From: Lachnospiraceae bacterium
GTDB lineage: Bacteria; Bacillota; Clostridia; Lachnospirales; Lachnospiraceae
Direction of reading: 5' to 3'
Length of the DNA stretch: 64,000 nt
Assembly: GCA_910575105.1 (NCBI GenBank)
Contig: CAJTDK010000005.1
Span: forward strand, 205,787 to 269,786
Below the pieces are notes generated by a model. The model searched no databases. It saw nothing but the letters and a program-made list of their open reading frames with translations, and was not told where the DNA came from. Every line of letters begins with the position of its first letter. Positions within the stretch are counted from its first letter, which is position 1. This document shows, one piece after another, positions 33,093 through 42,984 of the stretch. The position numbers and the translations under genes were made by a program.

Positions 33093-35156
33093 ATGACAGA
33101 AGAAAGATATGCGCTTGCGATCGGCCGGATCCGGGAGATGGCAGAGGAACAGACAGTAGAAGATGCCAGGTTCCGGGACTATTTCCGCAGGATGGCTGAT
33201 TTTGTTATGATGACTGACGAACTGAGGACTGCGCTTTCGGACGGCTCTTATGAGGCTATGGAGATAGAAGAGCTTAAGGAGTGGAACCGCAGGCTGTACG
33301 CGGACATTTTGCCGGGGAAGTATGAGACGAGCTATGCCAATCCGGCGTTTGCGGTCAGGGAGCTTTCAGAAGAGTACGGGGGCTTATTGAGCTTTCTGTA
33401 CGCGGAGCTTCGGGGAATTATTGTGTATGCGTTCGAGAAAAAGACCGCATATATGGATATCCTGATGGAGCTTCTTATCGAGGTCTACAACCAGTTCGAA
33501 GAGGGGATTCCGGAGGTAAGGCATATTAAGGGTATCCTGTACTGGTATGCCAGCGATTACTGCGATGTGTTTGTGGCTGACCGGATCAGGGAGCAGATAC
33601 GGCCGGAGGAGTCATTTGCCGCGGACATCATCCGGGACAGTGATCTTTCGGATCTTAAGTATCTATACCGGTTCGGGGAGTATGTCAGTGAAAATGAGTT
33701 AAGGAGCGCACAGTACCTGAACAGCCTGCCAAATGAGACGGTCCAGAAGATGGCTGACGTCTATACGGAAGGCTACCGGAGGGGCTTTGTGAATACGGGA
33801 AAGGATCTGACGAAGAAATCTGTGGTGAATATCCGGTATGTGTTAGGCTTTGAGCGGGTGGTGAGGAAGTCTATGGAAAACTTTGCAAAGATGGGGCTTT
33901 CTACGGTCATCTATCGTGCGTCGGTGACCGCTCTTACGAAACGTCAGCATATCCGGATCGGATACTGCGGGGGCAATCCTAATCCGCAGTACGATTATGA
34001 CCACAGGAACGATCAGGCGCTGTTTTTGGACAAGCAGTTTGTAGAGCGCAAGCTGGAGGTCATCCAAACCACCTATGAGAGATATAAAGCGGAGGCGGAG
34101 CAGTTTGCAGGGCCTGCGTGCATAGAGGTGTTCGGGGAGAAGCCGTTCTCTCCGGAGGTAAAAAAAGAGGCGGTGAGGCTTACTGGGAAGCAGGAGGAGC
34201 TTTCCCTCCAGTTTGACAGCCGCCAGAGCCAGATCACGAATGCGTATATCCGGGGAGACGAGAGGAGCTATACCATCATCGCCTATCCTGTGCCGGAGAT
34301 CGGACAGGACTATGAAGAGATCTTTGAGGAGATCATAAAGATCAATACGCTGGATGCGAAGGTCTACGAGAGGGTGCAGCAGACGCTTATTGACGCGCTG
34401 GATGAAGGAGAGTGTGTCCGTATCCTGGGAACGGGAGCAAACCGCACGGATCTGACGGTGAAGCTTTGTAAACTGTCGGATCCGGATAAGGAGACAATTT
34501 TTGAAAACTGCGTGGCGGATGTGAATATTCCGGTGGGCGAGGTGTTCACTTCTCCTGTGCTTGAGGGCACGAACGGGGTGCTGCATGTCAGCAGGGTGTA
34601 TCTGAATGAGCTGCAGTTTAAAGATCTGGAGATTGAATTTGCCAACGGGATGATCTCGGATTACCGCTGCGGTAATTTTGAGCGGGAGCTTGAGAACAAG
34701 GAGTATATCCGGGACAATATCCTGCATAAGCAGCCTACGCTTCCCCTCGGTGAATTTGCTATCGGGACCAACACGACGGCTTATGCGGCGGCAAAGAGAT
34801 ACGGGATAGAGGATAAGCTGCCGATCCTTATCGCGGAGAAGATGGGTCCCCATTTCGCGGTGGGAGATACATGCTATAGCTGGAGCGAGGATGTAAAGGT
34901 GTATAATCCCAATGGGAAGGAGATCGTCGCCCGGGATAATTCGGTGTCGGCGCTCCGGAAGGAAGATGTGTCCAAGGCGTATTTCCACTGCCACACGGAT
35001 ATTACCATCCCTTACGAGGAGCTGAAAAGCATCACGGTGGCGACAGCGGCGGGAAAGGAGATTACTTTGCTGGAGAACGGTAGGTTCGTGCTGCCGGGGA
35101 CGGAAGTTTTGAATGAACCGTTGAAAAAGATGGGGGAATCATGTATGATGGATTAG
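33093..35156 (+). CDS. M29-type aminopeptidase with long N-terminal extension
   Basis: This 687-residue protein ends in an M29 aminopeptidase-like domain (about 330-680). The conserved pieces are FTSPVLEGTNGVLHV, GEFAIGTNTTAYA, EKMGPHFAVGDTCYSW and the HCHTD segment near the end, which carry the Glu, His and Asp metal ligands of the family. Typical M29 enzymes have about 400 residues; here some 280-300 extra residues precede them, mostly helical and without a recognised motif. The enzyme would cleave N-terminal residues from peptides in the cytoplasm. It abuts the preceding small gene. Confidence 0.75.
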   Translation: MTEERYALAIGRIREMAEEQTVEDARFRDYFRRMADFVMMTDELRTALSDGSYEAMEIEELKEWNRRLYADILPGKYETSYANPAFAVRELSEEYGGLLSFLYAELRGIIVYAFEKKTAYMDILMELLIEVYNQFEEGIPEVRHIKGILYWYASDYCDVFVADRIREQIRPEESFAADIIRDSDLSDLKYLYRFGEYVSENELRSAQYLNSLPNETVQKMADVYTEGYRRGFVNTGKDLTKKSVVNIRYVLGFERVVRKSMENFAKMGLSTVIYRASVTALTKRQHIRIGYCGGNPNPQYDYDHRNDQALFLDKQFVERKLEVIQTTYERYKAEAEQFAGPACIEVFGEKPFSPEVKKEAVRLTGKQEELSLQFDSRQSQITNAYIRGDERSYTIIAYPVPEIGQDYEEIFEEIIKINTLDAKVYERVQQTLIDALDEGECVRILGTGANRTDLTVKLCKLSDPDKETIFENCVADVNIPVGEVFTSPVLEGTNGVLHVSRVYLNELQFKDLEIEFANGMISDYRCGNFERELENKEYIRDNILHKQPTLPLGEFAIGTNTTAYAAAKRYGIEDKLPILIAEKMGPHFAVGDTCYSWSEDVKVYNPNGKEIVARDNSVSALRKEDVSKAYFHCHTDITIPYEELKSITVATAAGKEITLLENGRFVLPGTEVLNEPLKKMGESCMMD

Positions 35157-35234
35157 TGTTTTAACGGTATTATCCTGTATCAGATACATTAAGCTTTTTA
35201 ATAGATTATAAATTAAAGAAAGGATGAAGAAGAT

Positions 35235-35744
35235 ATGCCAAAAGTAGGAATTGTAATGGGCAGTGATTCGGACCTTAAGGTGATGAGCAAGGCTGCCAAG
35301 ATGCTGGAGAAGTTTGGGATTGATTATGAGATAACGATTATCTCGGCACACAGAGAGCCGGATGTGTTTTTTGAGTGGGCGAAAGCCGCCGAAGGGAAGG
35401 GCATAAAGGTGATCATCGCCGGAGCGGGCATGGCAGCCCATCTTCCGGGGATGTGCGCGGCGCTGTTTCCGATGCCGGTTGTGGGCGTACCCCTTTCCGG
35501 GAAGAATCTTGACGGCGAGGATGCACTGCTTTCTATCGTCCAGATGCCGCCGGGAATCCCGGTTGCTACAGTGGCTATCGACGGGGGCATGAACGCGGCG
35601 ATTCTTGCGGCGAAGATTCTTGCCGTATCGGACGGAGAGCTTTTAGCTAAACTGAAGGCGTATGCCAAGGAGATGAAGGAGACGGTGCAGGGAAAGGCCG
35701 CGAAGCTAGATGAGATCGGCTATGAGGCGTACCTGAACAGCTAA
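35235..35744 (+). CDS. purE: N5-carboxyaminoimidazole ribonucleotide mutase
   Basis: This 169-residue class I PurE isomerises N5-CAIR to CAIR in purine synthesis. GIVMGSDSDLKVM is at the N-terminus, the catalytic His is in SAHREPD, and GAGMAAHLPGM and PVVGVPLSGK follow. The length is normal. The last 11 codons form the first unit of a 35-bp tandem repeat that continues past the stop. It starts purE-purM-purN-purD. Confidence 0.96.
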   Translation: MPKVGIVMGSDSDLKVMSKAAKMLEKFGIDYEITIISAHREPDVFFEWAKAAEGKGIKVIIAGAGMAAHLPGMCAALFPMPVVGVPLSGKNLDGEDALLSIVQMPPGIPVATVAIDGGMNAAILAAKILAVSDGELLAKLKAYAKEMKETVQGKAAKLDEIGYEAYLNS

Positions 35745-35815
35745 ATGAGATTGTCGGTGAGGCGTACTTGAACGGCTGAATAAGATTGTCGGTGAGGCGT
35801 ACCTGATCAGACAGA
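35711..35815 (+). repeat. 35-bp tandem repeat, three copies, at the 3' end of purE
   Basis: Units start at 35711, 35746 and 35781, each beginning T(G/A)AGAT and containing GAGGCGTAC. The first unit is the end of purE; the other two lie in the purE-purM gap and each preserve the GEAYL codons. A period of 35 puts each copy in a different frame. It looks like slippage duplication of the purE tail. The rest of the gap to 35946 shows nothing else. Confidence 0.9.
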
Positions 35816-35946
35816 TCAGTATGCGGGGCAGAGTTGGTAAACGGGAAACAAAAGTGAGTGAAGCTGCTGTCCACACGGGCCTGTGCATCTGCAGTACAGG
35901 CTGTGAAAAAGGATACGGCGGCGTTAAATAAGCGAGGATAGATATT

Positions 35947-36972
35947 ATGGATTATAAAAAAGCAGGCGTTGATATTGAGGCGGGTTACAAGTCGGTGGAG
36001 CTGATGAAAAAGCATGTAAAGGAGACTATGCGCCCGGAAGTCTTGGGAGGGCTTGGCGGATTTGCGGGGGCATTTGACTTAAGCGCCATCAAGAATATGG
36101 ATGAGCCGGTGCTCCTTTCCGGGACGGACGGCTGCGGGACGAAAGTTAAGCTGGCGTTTGTTATGGACAAGCATGATACCATCGGCATTGATGCTGTGGC
36201 GATGTGTGTGAATGATATCGCCTGCTCCGGCGGCGAGCCGTTGTTCTTCCTGGATTATATCGCATGCGGCAAGAATTATCCGGAAAAGATCGCGGCTATC
36301 GTGAGCGGCGTGGCGGAGGGCTGCAAGCAGTCTGAGTGCGCGCTGGTTGGCGGCGAGACGGCGGAGCATCCGGGACTTATGCCGGTGGATGAGTACGATC
36401 TGGCAGGATTTGCGGTAGGTGTCGCGGATAAGAAGGAGATCATTAACGGACAGGACATTAAGCCGGGTGACGTGCTGATCGGCATGGCGTCAAGCGGTGT
36501 GCACAGCAATGGATTTTCCCTTGTCCGCAGTGTGTTTGAGATGACAAAGGAGTCGCTGGATACATATTATGACGAGCTTGGAAAGACACTTGGGGAGGCG
36601 TTGATCGCTCCGACGAAAATCTATGTAAAAGCGCTTAAGAGCGCGAAAAACAGCGGTGTCAGGGTAAAGGGCTGCAGTCATATTACCGGCGGCGGTTTCT
36701 ACGAGAATGTGCCCAGGATGCTGCCGGAGGGCGTGCATGCGGTGATCGAAAAGGGCAGCTATGAGGTTCCGGCGATCTTTAGGCTGTTGGCGGCGAAGGG
36801 CGATATCGCCGAGGAGATGATGTATAATACGTTTAATATGGGACTTGGCATGGTGATCGCCGTAGCCCCGGAGGATAAGGAGAAGGCCATGGCGGCGATC
36901 GCGGCGGCCGGCGAGACAGCTTATGTGGTAGGACGCATCGACGAGGGAGAAAAAGGAGTTACATTATGTTAG
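35947..36972 (+). CDS. purM: Phosphoribosylformylglycinamidine cyclo-ligase
   Basis: This 341-residue AIR synthetase closes the imidazole ring in purine synthesis. It has [12 protein letters not shown] at the N-terminus, [16 protein letters not shown], the signature [25 protein letters not shown], and [16 protein letters not shown]. The C-terminal domain has [22 protein letters not shown] start follows GCGAGGATAGA. The purN start lies 7 bases inside its end. Confidence 0.97.
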   Translation: MDYKKAGVDIEAGYKSVELMKKHVKETMRPEVLGGLGGFAGAFDLSAIKNMDEPVLLSGTDGCGTKVKLAFVMDKHDTIGIDAVAMCVNDIACSGGEPLFFLDYIACGKNYPEKIAAIVSGVAEGCKQSECALVGGETAEHPGLMPVDEYDLAGFAVGVADKKEIINGQDIKPGDVLIGMASSGVHSNGFSLVRSVFEMTKESLDTYYDELGKTLGEALIAPTKIYVKALKSAKNSGVRVKGCSHITGGGFYENVPRMLPEGVHAVIEKGSYEVPAIFRLLAAKGDIAEEMMYNTFNMGLGMVIAVAPEDKEKAMAAIAAAGETAYVVGRIDEGEKGVTLC

Positions 36973-37592
36973 ATATAGCAGTGCTGGTGTCTGGCGGCGG
37001 GACGAACCTGCAGGCGGTCATTGACGCGGTGGAGTCCGGAGGGATCACGAATACAAGGATTACGGGAGTCATCAGTAACAATAAGAACGCCTATGCGCTG
37101 GAACGGGCGAAAGAGCATGGGATTAAGAGTATCTGCGTTTCTCCGAAGGATTTTCCGTCGAGAGCGGAGTTTAATCAAGGATTTCTGGAGGCGGTGGACG
37201 CACTTGAGCCGGATCTGGTCGTGCTGGCCGGTTTTCTCGTGGTGATCCCTCCGGAGATGATAGAGAAGTACAGAAACCGTATGATCAACATACACCCGTC
37301 CCTGATCCCGTCTTTCTGCGGGACAGGCTATTATGGGCTTAAGGTGCATGAGGCGGCGCTTTCACGGGGCGTTAAGGTAGTCGGCGCAACGGTTCATTTT
37401 GTAGATGAAGGGACGGATACGGGGCCGATCATCCTGCAGAAGGCGGTAGAAGTGGAACAGGGTGACACGCCGGAGGTTCTGCAGAGACGTGTCATGGAAC
37501 AGGCTGAGTGGAAGATCCTGCCCCGGGCAATCGATCTGATCGCCAACGGGCGGGTTAAGGTAGAAGACGGGAAAACGGTTATTTTGCAATAG
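36966..37592 (+). CDS. purN: Phosphoribosylglycinamide formyltransferase
   Basis: This 208-residue enzyme formylates GAR with 10-formyl-THF. The N-terminal [16 protein letters not shown] binds phosphate. The catalytic Asn-His pair lies in [14 protein letters not shown] and the Asp in [14 protein letters not shown]. The start codon overlaps the purM end by 7 bases (TTATGTTAG), so translation is coupled. Confidence 0.96.
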   Translation: MLDIAVLVSGGGTNLQAVIDAVESGGITNTRITGVISNNKNAYALERAKEHGIKSICVSPKDFPSRAEFNQGFLEAVDALEPDLVVLAGFLVVIPPEMIEKYRNRMINIHPSLIPSFCGTGYYGLKVHEAALSRGVKVVGATVHFVDEGTDTGPIILQKAVEVEQGDTPEVLQRRVMEQAEWKILPRAIDLIANGRVKVEDGKTVILQ

Positions 37593-37709
37593 CGTCTGCT
37601 GCCTGCGGGGACGAAGGGAACCCTGGCACAGCGCTGTCATTGCGGATAAACTATAGTGCAGGAACTAAGTGGTAAAAGTAGTTGAGGAGGATAACAGGAG
37701 GAAACGATA

Positions 37710-38981
37710 ATGAATGTTTTGATTGTCGGCAGCGGCGGAAGAGAGCATGCCATCGCGTATTGCGTGGCGAAAAGTGATAAAGCGGACAAGATCTACTGTA
37801 CGCCGGGTAATGCCGGGATTGCGGAGTATGCAGAATGCGCGCCTATCGGCGCCATGGAATTTGATAAGATTGTTGCATTTGCAAAGGAAAAGGCGGTTGA
37901 TCTTGTGATCGTGGGGATGGATGATCCTCTGGTGGGCGGCCTTGTAGACGAGCTGGAGGCGGCTGGAATCCGTACTTTCGGCCCGAGAAAGAATGCTGCC
38001 ATCTTGGAGGGATCCAAGGCTTTTTCCAAAGACTTGATGAAAAAATACAATATCCCTACGGCATCTTACGAGAACTTCACCGATGCGGACAAGGCGCTGA
38101 AGTACCTTGAGACAGCGAAGTTCCCTATCGTTCTTAAGGCGGACGGGCTGGCGCTCGGAAAGGGCGTATTGATCTGCAATACGCTGGAGGAGGCGAAGGA
38201 GGGCGTTAAGACCATCATGCTGGATAAGAAATTCGGCTCCGCAGGAAATGAGATGGTCATCGAGGAGTTCATGACGGGCCGGGAGGTATCCGTACTTTCC
38301 TTCGTGGACGGCAAGACGATCAAGACCATGACCTCTGCCCAGGATCATAAGCGCGCAGGAGACGGGGATACGGGACTTAACACCGGCGGGATGGGAACAT
38401 TTTCCCCGAGTCCATTCTATACGAAGGAAGTGGAAGAGTTCTGCGAGAAACGGATCTATCAGGCCACTGTGGATGCTATGAAAGCAGAGGGAAGGCCCTT
38501 TAAGGGAGTGATCTTCTTCGGGCTGATGCTCACGGAGGAAGGGCCGAAGGTGCTGGAGTACAACGCGCGGTTCGGCGACCCGGAGGCGCAGGTCGTCCTT
38601 CCGCGGATGAAGAATGACATTATCGAAGTGGCAGAAGCCTGCATTGACGGCACCTTAGACCAGGTGGATCTTGAGTTTGAGGACAATGCGGCAGTGTGCG
38701 TCGTTCTTGCAAGCGAGGGCTATCCGGTAAGCTATGAGAAAGGGCTTCCGATCCAAGGGCTTGAGGAATTTAAGAAGCACGACGGATATTACTGCTTCCA
38801 TGCCGGGACGAAGTTCGACGGCGGCAGAATCGTGACAAGCGGCGGACGGGTGCTTGGCATTACGGCGAAGGGGAAAGACCTGAAAGAGGCGAGAGCCAAC
38901 GCTTATGCGGCAACAGAGTGGGTGCAGTTTGATAATCAGTATATGCGGCATGATATCGGGAAAGCGATAGACGAGGCGTAA
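37710..38981 (+). CDS. purD: Phosphoribosylamine-glycine ligase
   Basis: This 423-residue ATP-grasp enzyme makes GAR. GSGGREHAIAY lies at residues 6-16, followed by GPRKNAAILEGSKAFSKDLMKKY, the ATP-grasp lysine segment VLKADGLALGKGV, the purD signature FGDPEAQVVLPRM and a C-terminal domain with GGRVLGITAKG. Two AGGAGG-like sites precede the ATG. The convergent minus-strand gene ends 13 bases downstream, and no hairpin terminator lies between them. Confidence 0.96.
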   Translation: MNVLIVGSGGREHAIAYCVAKSDKADKIYCTPGNAGIAEYAECAPIGAMEFDKIVAFAKEKAVDLVIVGMDDPLVGGLVDELEAAGIRTFGPRKNAAILEGSKAFSKDLMKKYNIPTASYENFTDADKALKYLETAKFPIVLKADGLALGKGVLICNTLEEAKEGVKTIMLDKKFGSAGNEMVIEEFMTGREVSVLSFVDGKTIKTMTSAQDHKRAGDGDTGLNTGGMGTFSPSPFYTKEVEEFCEKRIYQATVDAMKAEGRPFKGVIFFGLMLTEEGPKVLEYNARFGDPEAQVVLPRMKNDIIEVAEACIDGTLDQVDLEFEDNAAVCVVLASEGYPVSYEKGLPIQGLEEFKKHDGYYCFHAGTKFDGGRIVTSGGRVLGITAKGKDLKEARANAYAATEWVQFDNQYMRHDIGKAIDEA

Positions 38982-38994
38982 CCACAGCGGTTCT

Positions 38995-39639
38995 TTACAG
39001 CATCTTCTCCGTAACATGTGTTTTGAAAAACTGGATCAGCGGTCCGTTAAACAGGGCGTTGCAGACCGTTCCGATCCCGATGATCAGTCCCAGATTTCCG
39101 TGGGACATCAGGCAGAATAAAACACCGATGATTACAACAGCCACATCGCTGATGACTCGCGCCTTGTCATACTTCAGCTTGTTATGTGTCAGCTCTTCAA
39201 TGATGATTCCTACAGCGTCATAGGGCGCGATTCCCATGTCCGCCACCATATAAAGCGCGACTCCCATACCGGCAAAAAGCATGCCTATAAGGAGGGCGGC
39301 GATGCGCAGGGGAAGCGTCATTGCGATGTTCAGTATATCTTGGAACAGCCAGCAGATAAAGTCGGCCAGGTATCCGACGCATACCATGTTGACAATCGTC
39401 CCAAGTCCGATGCAGCGGCGCACGGTGAAAAAGATGACCACCAGGATAACGGCGTTCATTATGAGCTGCCATGTTCCGAAAGACATATGGATGAATCCGC
39501 TGATTCCAAGGTTCATGCAGGTAAAGGCGTCTACGCCGAATGCACTTAACCGGAAGCTGCCTACGCAGATTCCGATAAAGAGGATGCCGGTAAGCATCAT
39601 GGCCAATCGTTTGGTAAAAGTTTTTTGTTCTGAATTCAT
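38995..39639 (-). CDS. YczE/YitT-like membrane protein
   Basis: This 214-residue protein has about five membrane helices. The motifs GSFRLSAFGVDAFTCMNLGIS and MVADMGIAPYDAVGIII, each with a conserved Asp-Ala pair after a Gly, are typical of the YczE/YyaS/YitT-like family, which has no settled function. CAGGAGAA precedes the ATG. It is convergent with purD and upstream of nothing obviously linked. Confidence 0.8.
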   Translation of the reverse strand: MNSEQKTFTKRLAMMLTGILFIGICVGSFRLSAFGVDAFTCMNLGISGFIHMSFGTWQLIMNAVILVVIFFTVRRCIGLGTIVNMVCVGYLADFICWLFQDILNIAMTLPLRIAALLIGMLFAGMGVALYMVADMGIAPYDAVGIIIEELTHNKLKYDKARVISDVAVVIIGVLFCLMSHGNLGLIIGIGTVCNALFNGPLIQFFKTHVTEKML

Positions 39640-39715
39640 ATGATATTCTCCTGTCGGCGGGCTTTCGCGGTATCAGCCTATACCGGAAGAAAGTCCGCCG
39701 GAATATATTCTTTAA

Positions 39716-41944
39716 TTAGCCCTCAGCTTTGAGGATAAACAGTCTCGAATCAAAATCACAGGTCGGAATATTTCCCATAGCCGTCTCCCCGACGCTTGAA
39801 TCAGTGGTGATCAGCCCGGCGTTCATCAGCTCGTCGCCGTAGTGTCCCTTGCCGTCTGCAGAATTCCGGTAGCAGAGGTCAGGGTCAAGGCCCTTGAGGG
39901 AAACTCTCGCAAACGGCATATTCGCGCCGTTTAGCACTTTATATATGCCCACGATAGCTTCCTTCTTATCCTCGCTTACCACCATCCATGCTGTAGTGCC
40001 GTCTCCGCTAAATGGGCTTCTTAAGCGGTAGAATGTACCGAACTGGAACAGGCAGCGATACTGCTTCATAAATTTGATCTGCTCCTTGACTTCTTCCTGC
40101 TCTTCCTTGGTCAGCCTGTTCAGGTCCAGCTCGTAGCCGAAGGTGCCGAAGTATGCCACATTTGCCCTCGTGTGGAGAGGCGTATTCCGGAACACCTGAT
40201 GGTTCGGGGTCACGGATACATGGCTGCCCATGCAGCTTAACGGATAACAGTAGGAAGTGCCATACTGGATTTTCAGTCGCTCTACTGCGTCGGAGTCGTC
40301 GCTGGTCCAGCCCTGCGGCGCGTAGAAGAGAAGACCTGGGTCAAAGCGCGCGCCGCCGCTTGCGCAGGACTCAAAAAGCACCTGCGGGAATCTGCTGGTC
40401 AGCCGTTCATAGAGATCATATACGCCCAGGATGTAGCGGTGGAATACCTCGCCCTGGCGGTCAGCTGGAAGGGCAGCGCTGTAGCATTCCGTGATGCTGC
40501 GGTTCATGTCCCACTTCACATAGGAAACCTTTGCCTCGCTTAAGATCTTCGCCATCATCTCATAGATACAGTCCACAATCTCTTTTCTGGAAAAATCAAG
40601 GACATACTGGAAGCGTCCGTGGGATGTGCCGCGATTTGGCGTCTTTAAGATCCAGTCCGGATGATTGCGGTAAAGGTCAGAATCCTTGTTCACCATCTCA
40701 GGCTCGAACCAGAGGCCGAACTTCATGCCGATATCTTCGATCCTCTGGGCAAGGCCGGCGATGCCTTCCGGGAGAAGGCTGGGATTTGCGATCCAGTCGC
40801 CGAGTCCCGCCTTTTCGTGGCGGCGTCCGCCGAACCATCCGTCGTCCAGGACAAAGAGCTCTACGCCGCAGGCTTTGGCCTTGGATGCGATCTCCACCAG
40901 GCGATCCTCCGTGAAATCAAAATAAGTAGCCTCCCAGTTGTTGATCAGTACCGGGCGCGCTTTATCCTTCCAGTAGCCTCTTGCAAGCCGCATCTGGTAC
41001 AGCTTGTGGAAGGTCTGGCTCATGTGGTTCAGGCCCTTATCGGAATATACCATGACAGCCTCCGGAGTCTGGAAAGACTGGCCCGGCTCTAATTTCCAAT
41101 CGAACCAGTGCGGATGGATGCCGAGAAGAAGACGCGTCTCATTGTGAGTGCTCACCTCCGCCTGGGCGAGGAAGTTCCCGCTGTATACAAGGCTGAAGCC
41201 GATAACCTCTCCGTTAAATTCCGTGGCGTCCGGACGCTTTAAGATCACGAAAGGATTATGGTTATGGGAGGAATGTCCCCTCACGCTTCCTACAGACTGG
41301 ATACCCTGCTCAAGAACCCTCGTCTTCATGTGTCGCTCCCTTCCCCATGCCCCGGAGAAATGGATGAACTCATAATCACAGTCTGGCAGATCCATGCAAA
41401 GACTCATGGCTCTGGTAAGATGAAGATCCTCTGAACCCTCATTCACAAAGGCAGCGCTTCTTGCGATGATGCCGCCCCGGGCGAAGATGGTGTACAAAAG
41501 CTTCAGGGTAAGGCCGTTCACCGGGTCCTTTAGGATAAGCGTCAGTGTCTCGGCCTCGTCGTCATTTTCCGTGTAGGTCGCCGGAAGGCCCGGAAGAGAT
41601 GGCTTTCCCTTCTCGATCGTATAATTCTGGTACTGGAAGTCTGAGATGCGGCTTCCATCCTTGTTCAGAATCTCGGCTGCAGGATCTCTGTAGTCGGTGG
41701 AGCCGAACACGCCGTACTCCTGGTTGATGTGTTCCAATGTGTACTTATAGTCATCGTCATTGAGATAAGAAGTCATCGGGCGGAAAGCAAACTCAAGAAG
41801 ATGTGAGAAATCCTCCGAGTGATGGATCCGTTTTCCAAAATAAAGCTGCGCCACCTGACCGGTCTCAAGCACGGTCATGATATAGCTGACAGAATCATTG
41901 CACAGATGAAAGGTACGTGTCTGGTCATTCAATAAAATACTCAT
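39716..41944 (-). CDS. Alpha-galactosidase, GH36
   Basis: This 742-residue cytoplasmic glycosidase removes alpha-1,6-galactose from raffinose-type sugars. It has an N-terminal beta-sandwich (about 1-320) and a TIM barrel with NNWEATYFDFTED, ELFVLDDGWFGGRRHE, the nucleophile Asp in YVKWDMNRSITE, and the acid/base Asp in GWTSDDSDAVERL after ESCASGGARFDPGLL. The GGAGG eight bases before 41944 fixes the start; an earlier ATG in frame at 42034 lacks a ribosome site. No signal peptide. The AraC gene just upstream probably activates it. Confidence 0.95.
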   Translation of the reverse strand: MSILLNDQTRTFHLCNDSVSYIMTVLETGQVAQLYFGKRIHHSEDFSHLLEFAFRPMTSYLNDDDYKYTLEHINQEYGVFGSTDYRDPAAEILNKDGSRISDFQYQNYTIEKGKPSLPGLPATYTENDDEAETLTLILKDPVNGLTLKLLYTIFARGGIIARSAAFVNEGSEDLHLTRAMSLCMDLPDCDYEFIHFSGAWGRERHMKTRVLEQGIQSVGSVRGHSSHNHNPFVILKRPDATEFNGEVIGFSLVYSGNFLAQAEVSTHNETRLLLGIHPHWFDWKLEPGQSFQTPEAVMVYSDKGLNHMSQTFHKLYQMRLARGYWKDKARPVLINNWEATYFDFTEDRLVEIASKAKACGVELFVLDDGWFGGRRHEKAGLGDWIANPSLLPEGIAGLAQRIEDIGMKFGLWFEPEMVNKDSDLYRNHPDWILKTPNRGTSHGRFQYVLDFSRKEIVDCIYEMMAKILSEAKVSYVKWDMNRSITECYSAALPADRQGEVFHRYILGVYDLYERLTSRFPQVLFESCASGGARFDPGLLFYAPQGWTSDDSDAVERLKIQYGTSYCYPLSCMGSHVSVTPNHQVFRNTPLHTRANVAYFGTFGYELDLNRLTKEEQEEVKEQIKFMKQYRCLFQFGTFYRLRSPFSGDGTTAWMVVSEDKKEAIVGIYKVLNGANMPFARVSLKGLDPDLCYRNSADGKGHYGDELMNAGLITTDSSVGETAMGNIPTCDFDSRLFILKAEG

Positions 41945-42040
41945 TGAGAAATCCTCCATATTAAAAATGTTGATATAGAGTATAGAAAAAAATGCCGGGA
42001 ATTGATAGAAACAGATGTTGAAGAAAACAGTCAAAATGTT

Positions 42041-42068
42041 AAAAGACTGTAAGAATAATCTTACAGTC
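42041..42068 (-). terminator. Hairpin terminator overlapping the araC stop
   Basis: On the minus strand GACTGTAAGA (42068-42059) pairs perfectly with TCTTACAGTC (42054-42045) across a 4-base loop, followed by TTTT. The araC stop codon lies inside the stem, so the regulator transcript ends here and the alpha-galactosidase gene needs its own promoter. Confidence 0.8.
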
Positions 42069-42936
42069 CATTAAGTGTGTCGATGCTGTTCAGAAGCTTT
42101 GCCTTGTGGCTGTCAAGCACTTCCCTGCGGTAGCGGGAAGGAGTCAGCCCCTTTTTTGCCTTGAATACCTTGGAAAAGATCAAAGGGTCTGTGTAGCCGC
42201 AGGAGAGAGCGATGCTTTCTATGGAAAGGTTTGTCATGGTAAGGAGCTCCGTCGCCTGGGTGATGCGGTAGTTCGCAAGGTAATCCTGCGGGGATATGCC
42301 AAGATTGGTCTTGAACAGGGTATATAAGTAGCTTCGGTTGATACAGACATAATTGGCGATATCCGTCACATGGATAGGAAAAGAGTAATTGTTCTGGATA
42401 AATTCCACAGCCTGAAGGATATAGGGGTTCTCACCGTTCTCCGGGACAGAAGGATTGACATGGATATCCCGGGTGAGAATGGAAAAAAATTCATACAGCA
42501 GCCCCTGCAGGAGAAAACGGTGTGTGGTTGTGGAAATGTTGTTTTTCAGCATATCAAGAACAATCCGGCGAAGCTCGTCCTTATAAGCGCACGCAAAGAC
42601 CGGATGCTGATGGGTGAGCCCTATATCACTCAGGTAATTGCCGGCGTTGTTCCCGTCGAAGCCGATCCAGATATACGTCCACGGCTCCCTGTCATCTGCC
42701 TGATAGAAGGTCTGCACCTGCGGCTCGATTAAAAATCCGCAGCCCTCCGTTAAGTGATATTCCTTTTTTCCGATCCGGTACATCCCTTTGCCTTCTAATA
42801 TATAATGGATCAGGAAATTCGGACGGACAGACGGCCCGAAGCTGTGTCCGGGTTCGCATTTCGCATAGCCGCAGTAGCAGAGATATACGTCTGTAAATTT
42901 TCTGTCTGATAATTGCAGTACATAAGAATCTTCCAT
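42061..42936 (-). CDS. AraC-family regulator with cupin domain
   Basis: This 291-residue protein has an N-terminal sugar-sensing cupin (about 15-120, with GKGMYRIGKKEYHLTEGCGFLI). The C-terminal AraC domain (about 180-280) has YVCINRSYLYTLFKTNLGISPQDYL and IESIALSCGYTDPLIFSKVFKAKKGLTPSRYR as its two helix-turn-helix motifs, shown here in pieces. It lies directly upstream of the alpha-galactosidase and resembles MsmR/RafR activators, so it probably induces that gene on raffinose or melibiose. Confidence 0.93.
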   Translation of the reverse strand: MEDSYVLQLSDRKFTDVYLCYCGYAKCEPGHSFGPSVRPNFLIHYILEGKGMYRIGKKEYHLTEGCGFLIEPQVQTFYQADDREPWTYIWIGFDGNNAGNYLSDIGLTHQHPVFACAYKDELRRIVLDMLKNNISTTTHRFLLQGLLYEFFSILTRDIHVNPSVPENGENPYILQAVEFIQNNYSFPIHVTDIANYVCINRSYLYTLFKTNLGISPQDYLANYRITQATELLTMTNLSIESIALSCGYTDPLIFSKVFKAKKGLTPSRYRREVLDSHKAKLLNSIDTLNGL

Positions 42937-42984
42937 ATCTATGTCTCACTTTGTCTAAAAATAGCCGGTAAGTGCTGGCAGCGA

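Noticed and set aside
33843..34994. A 383-codon open frame on the minus strand
   Set aside because: Antisense of the aminopeptidase gene, caused by high third-position GC.
35711..35815. Possible CRISPR-like array
   Set aside because: The 35-bp units are adjoining with no spacers, and the first unit is purE coding sequence.
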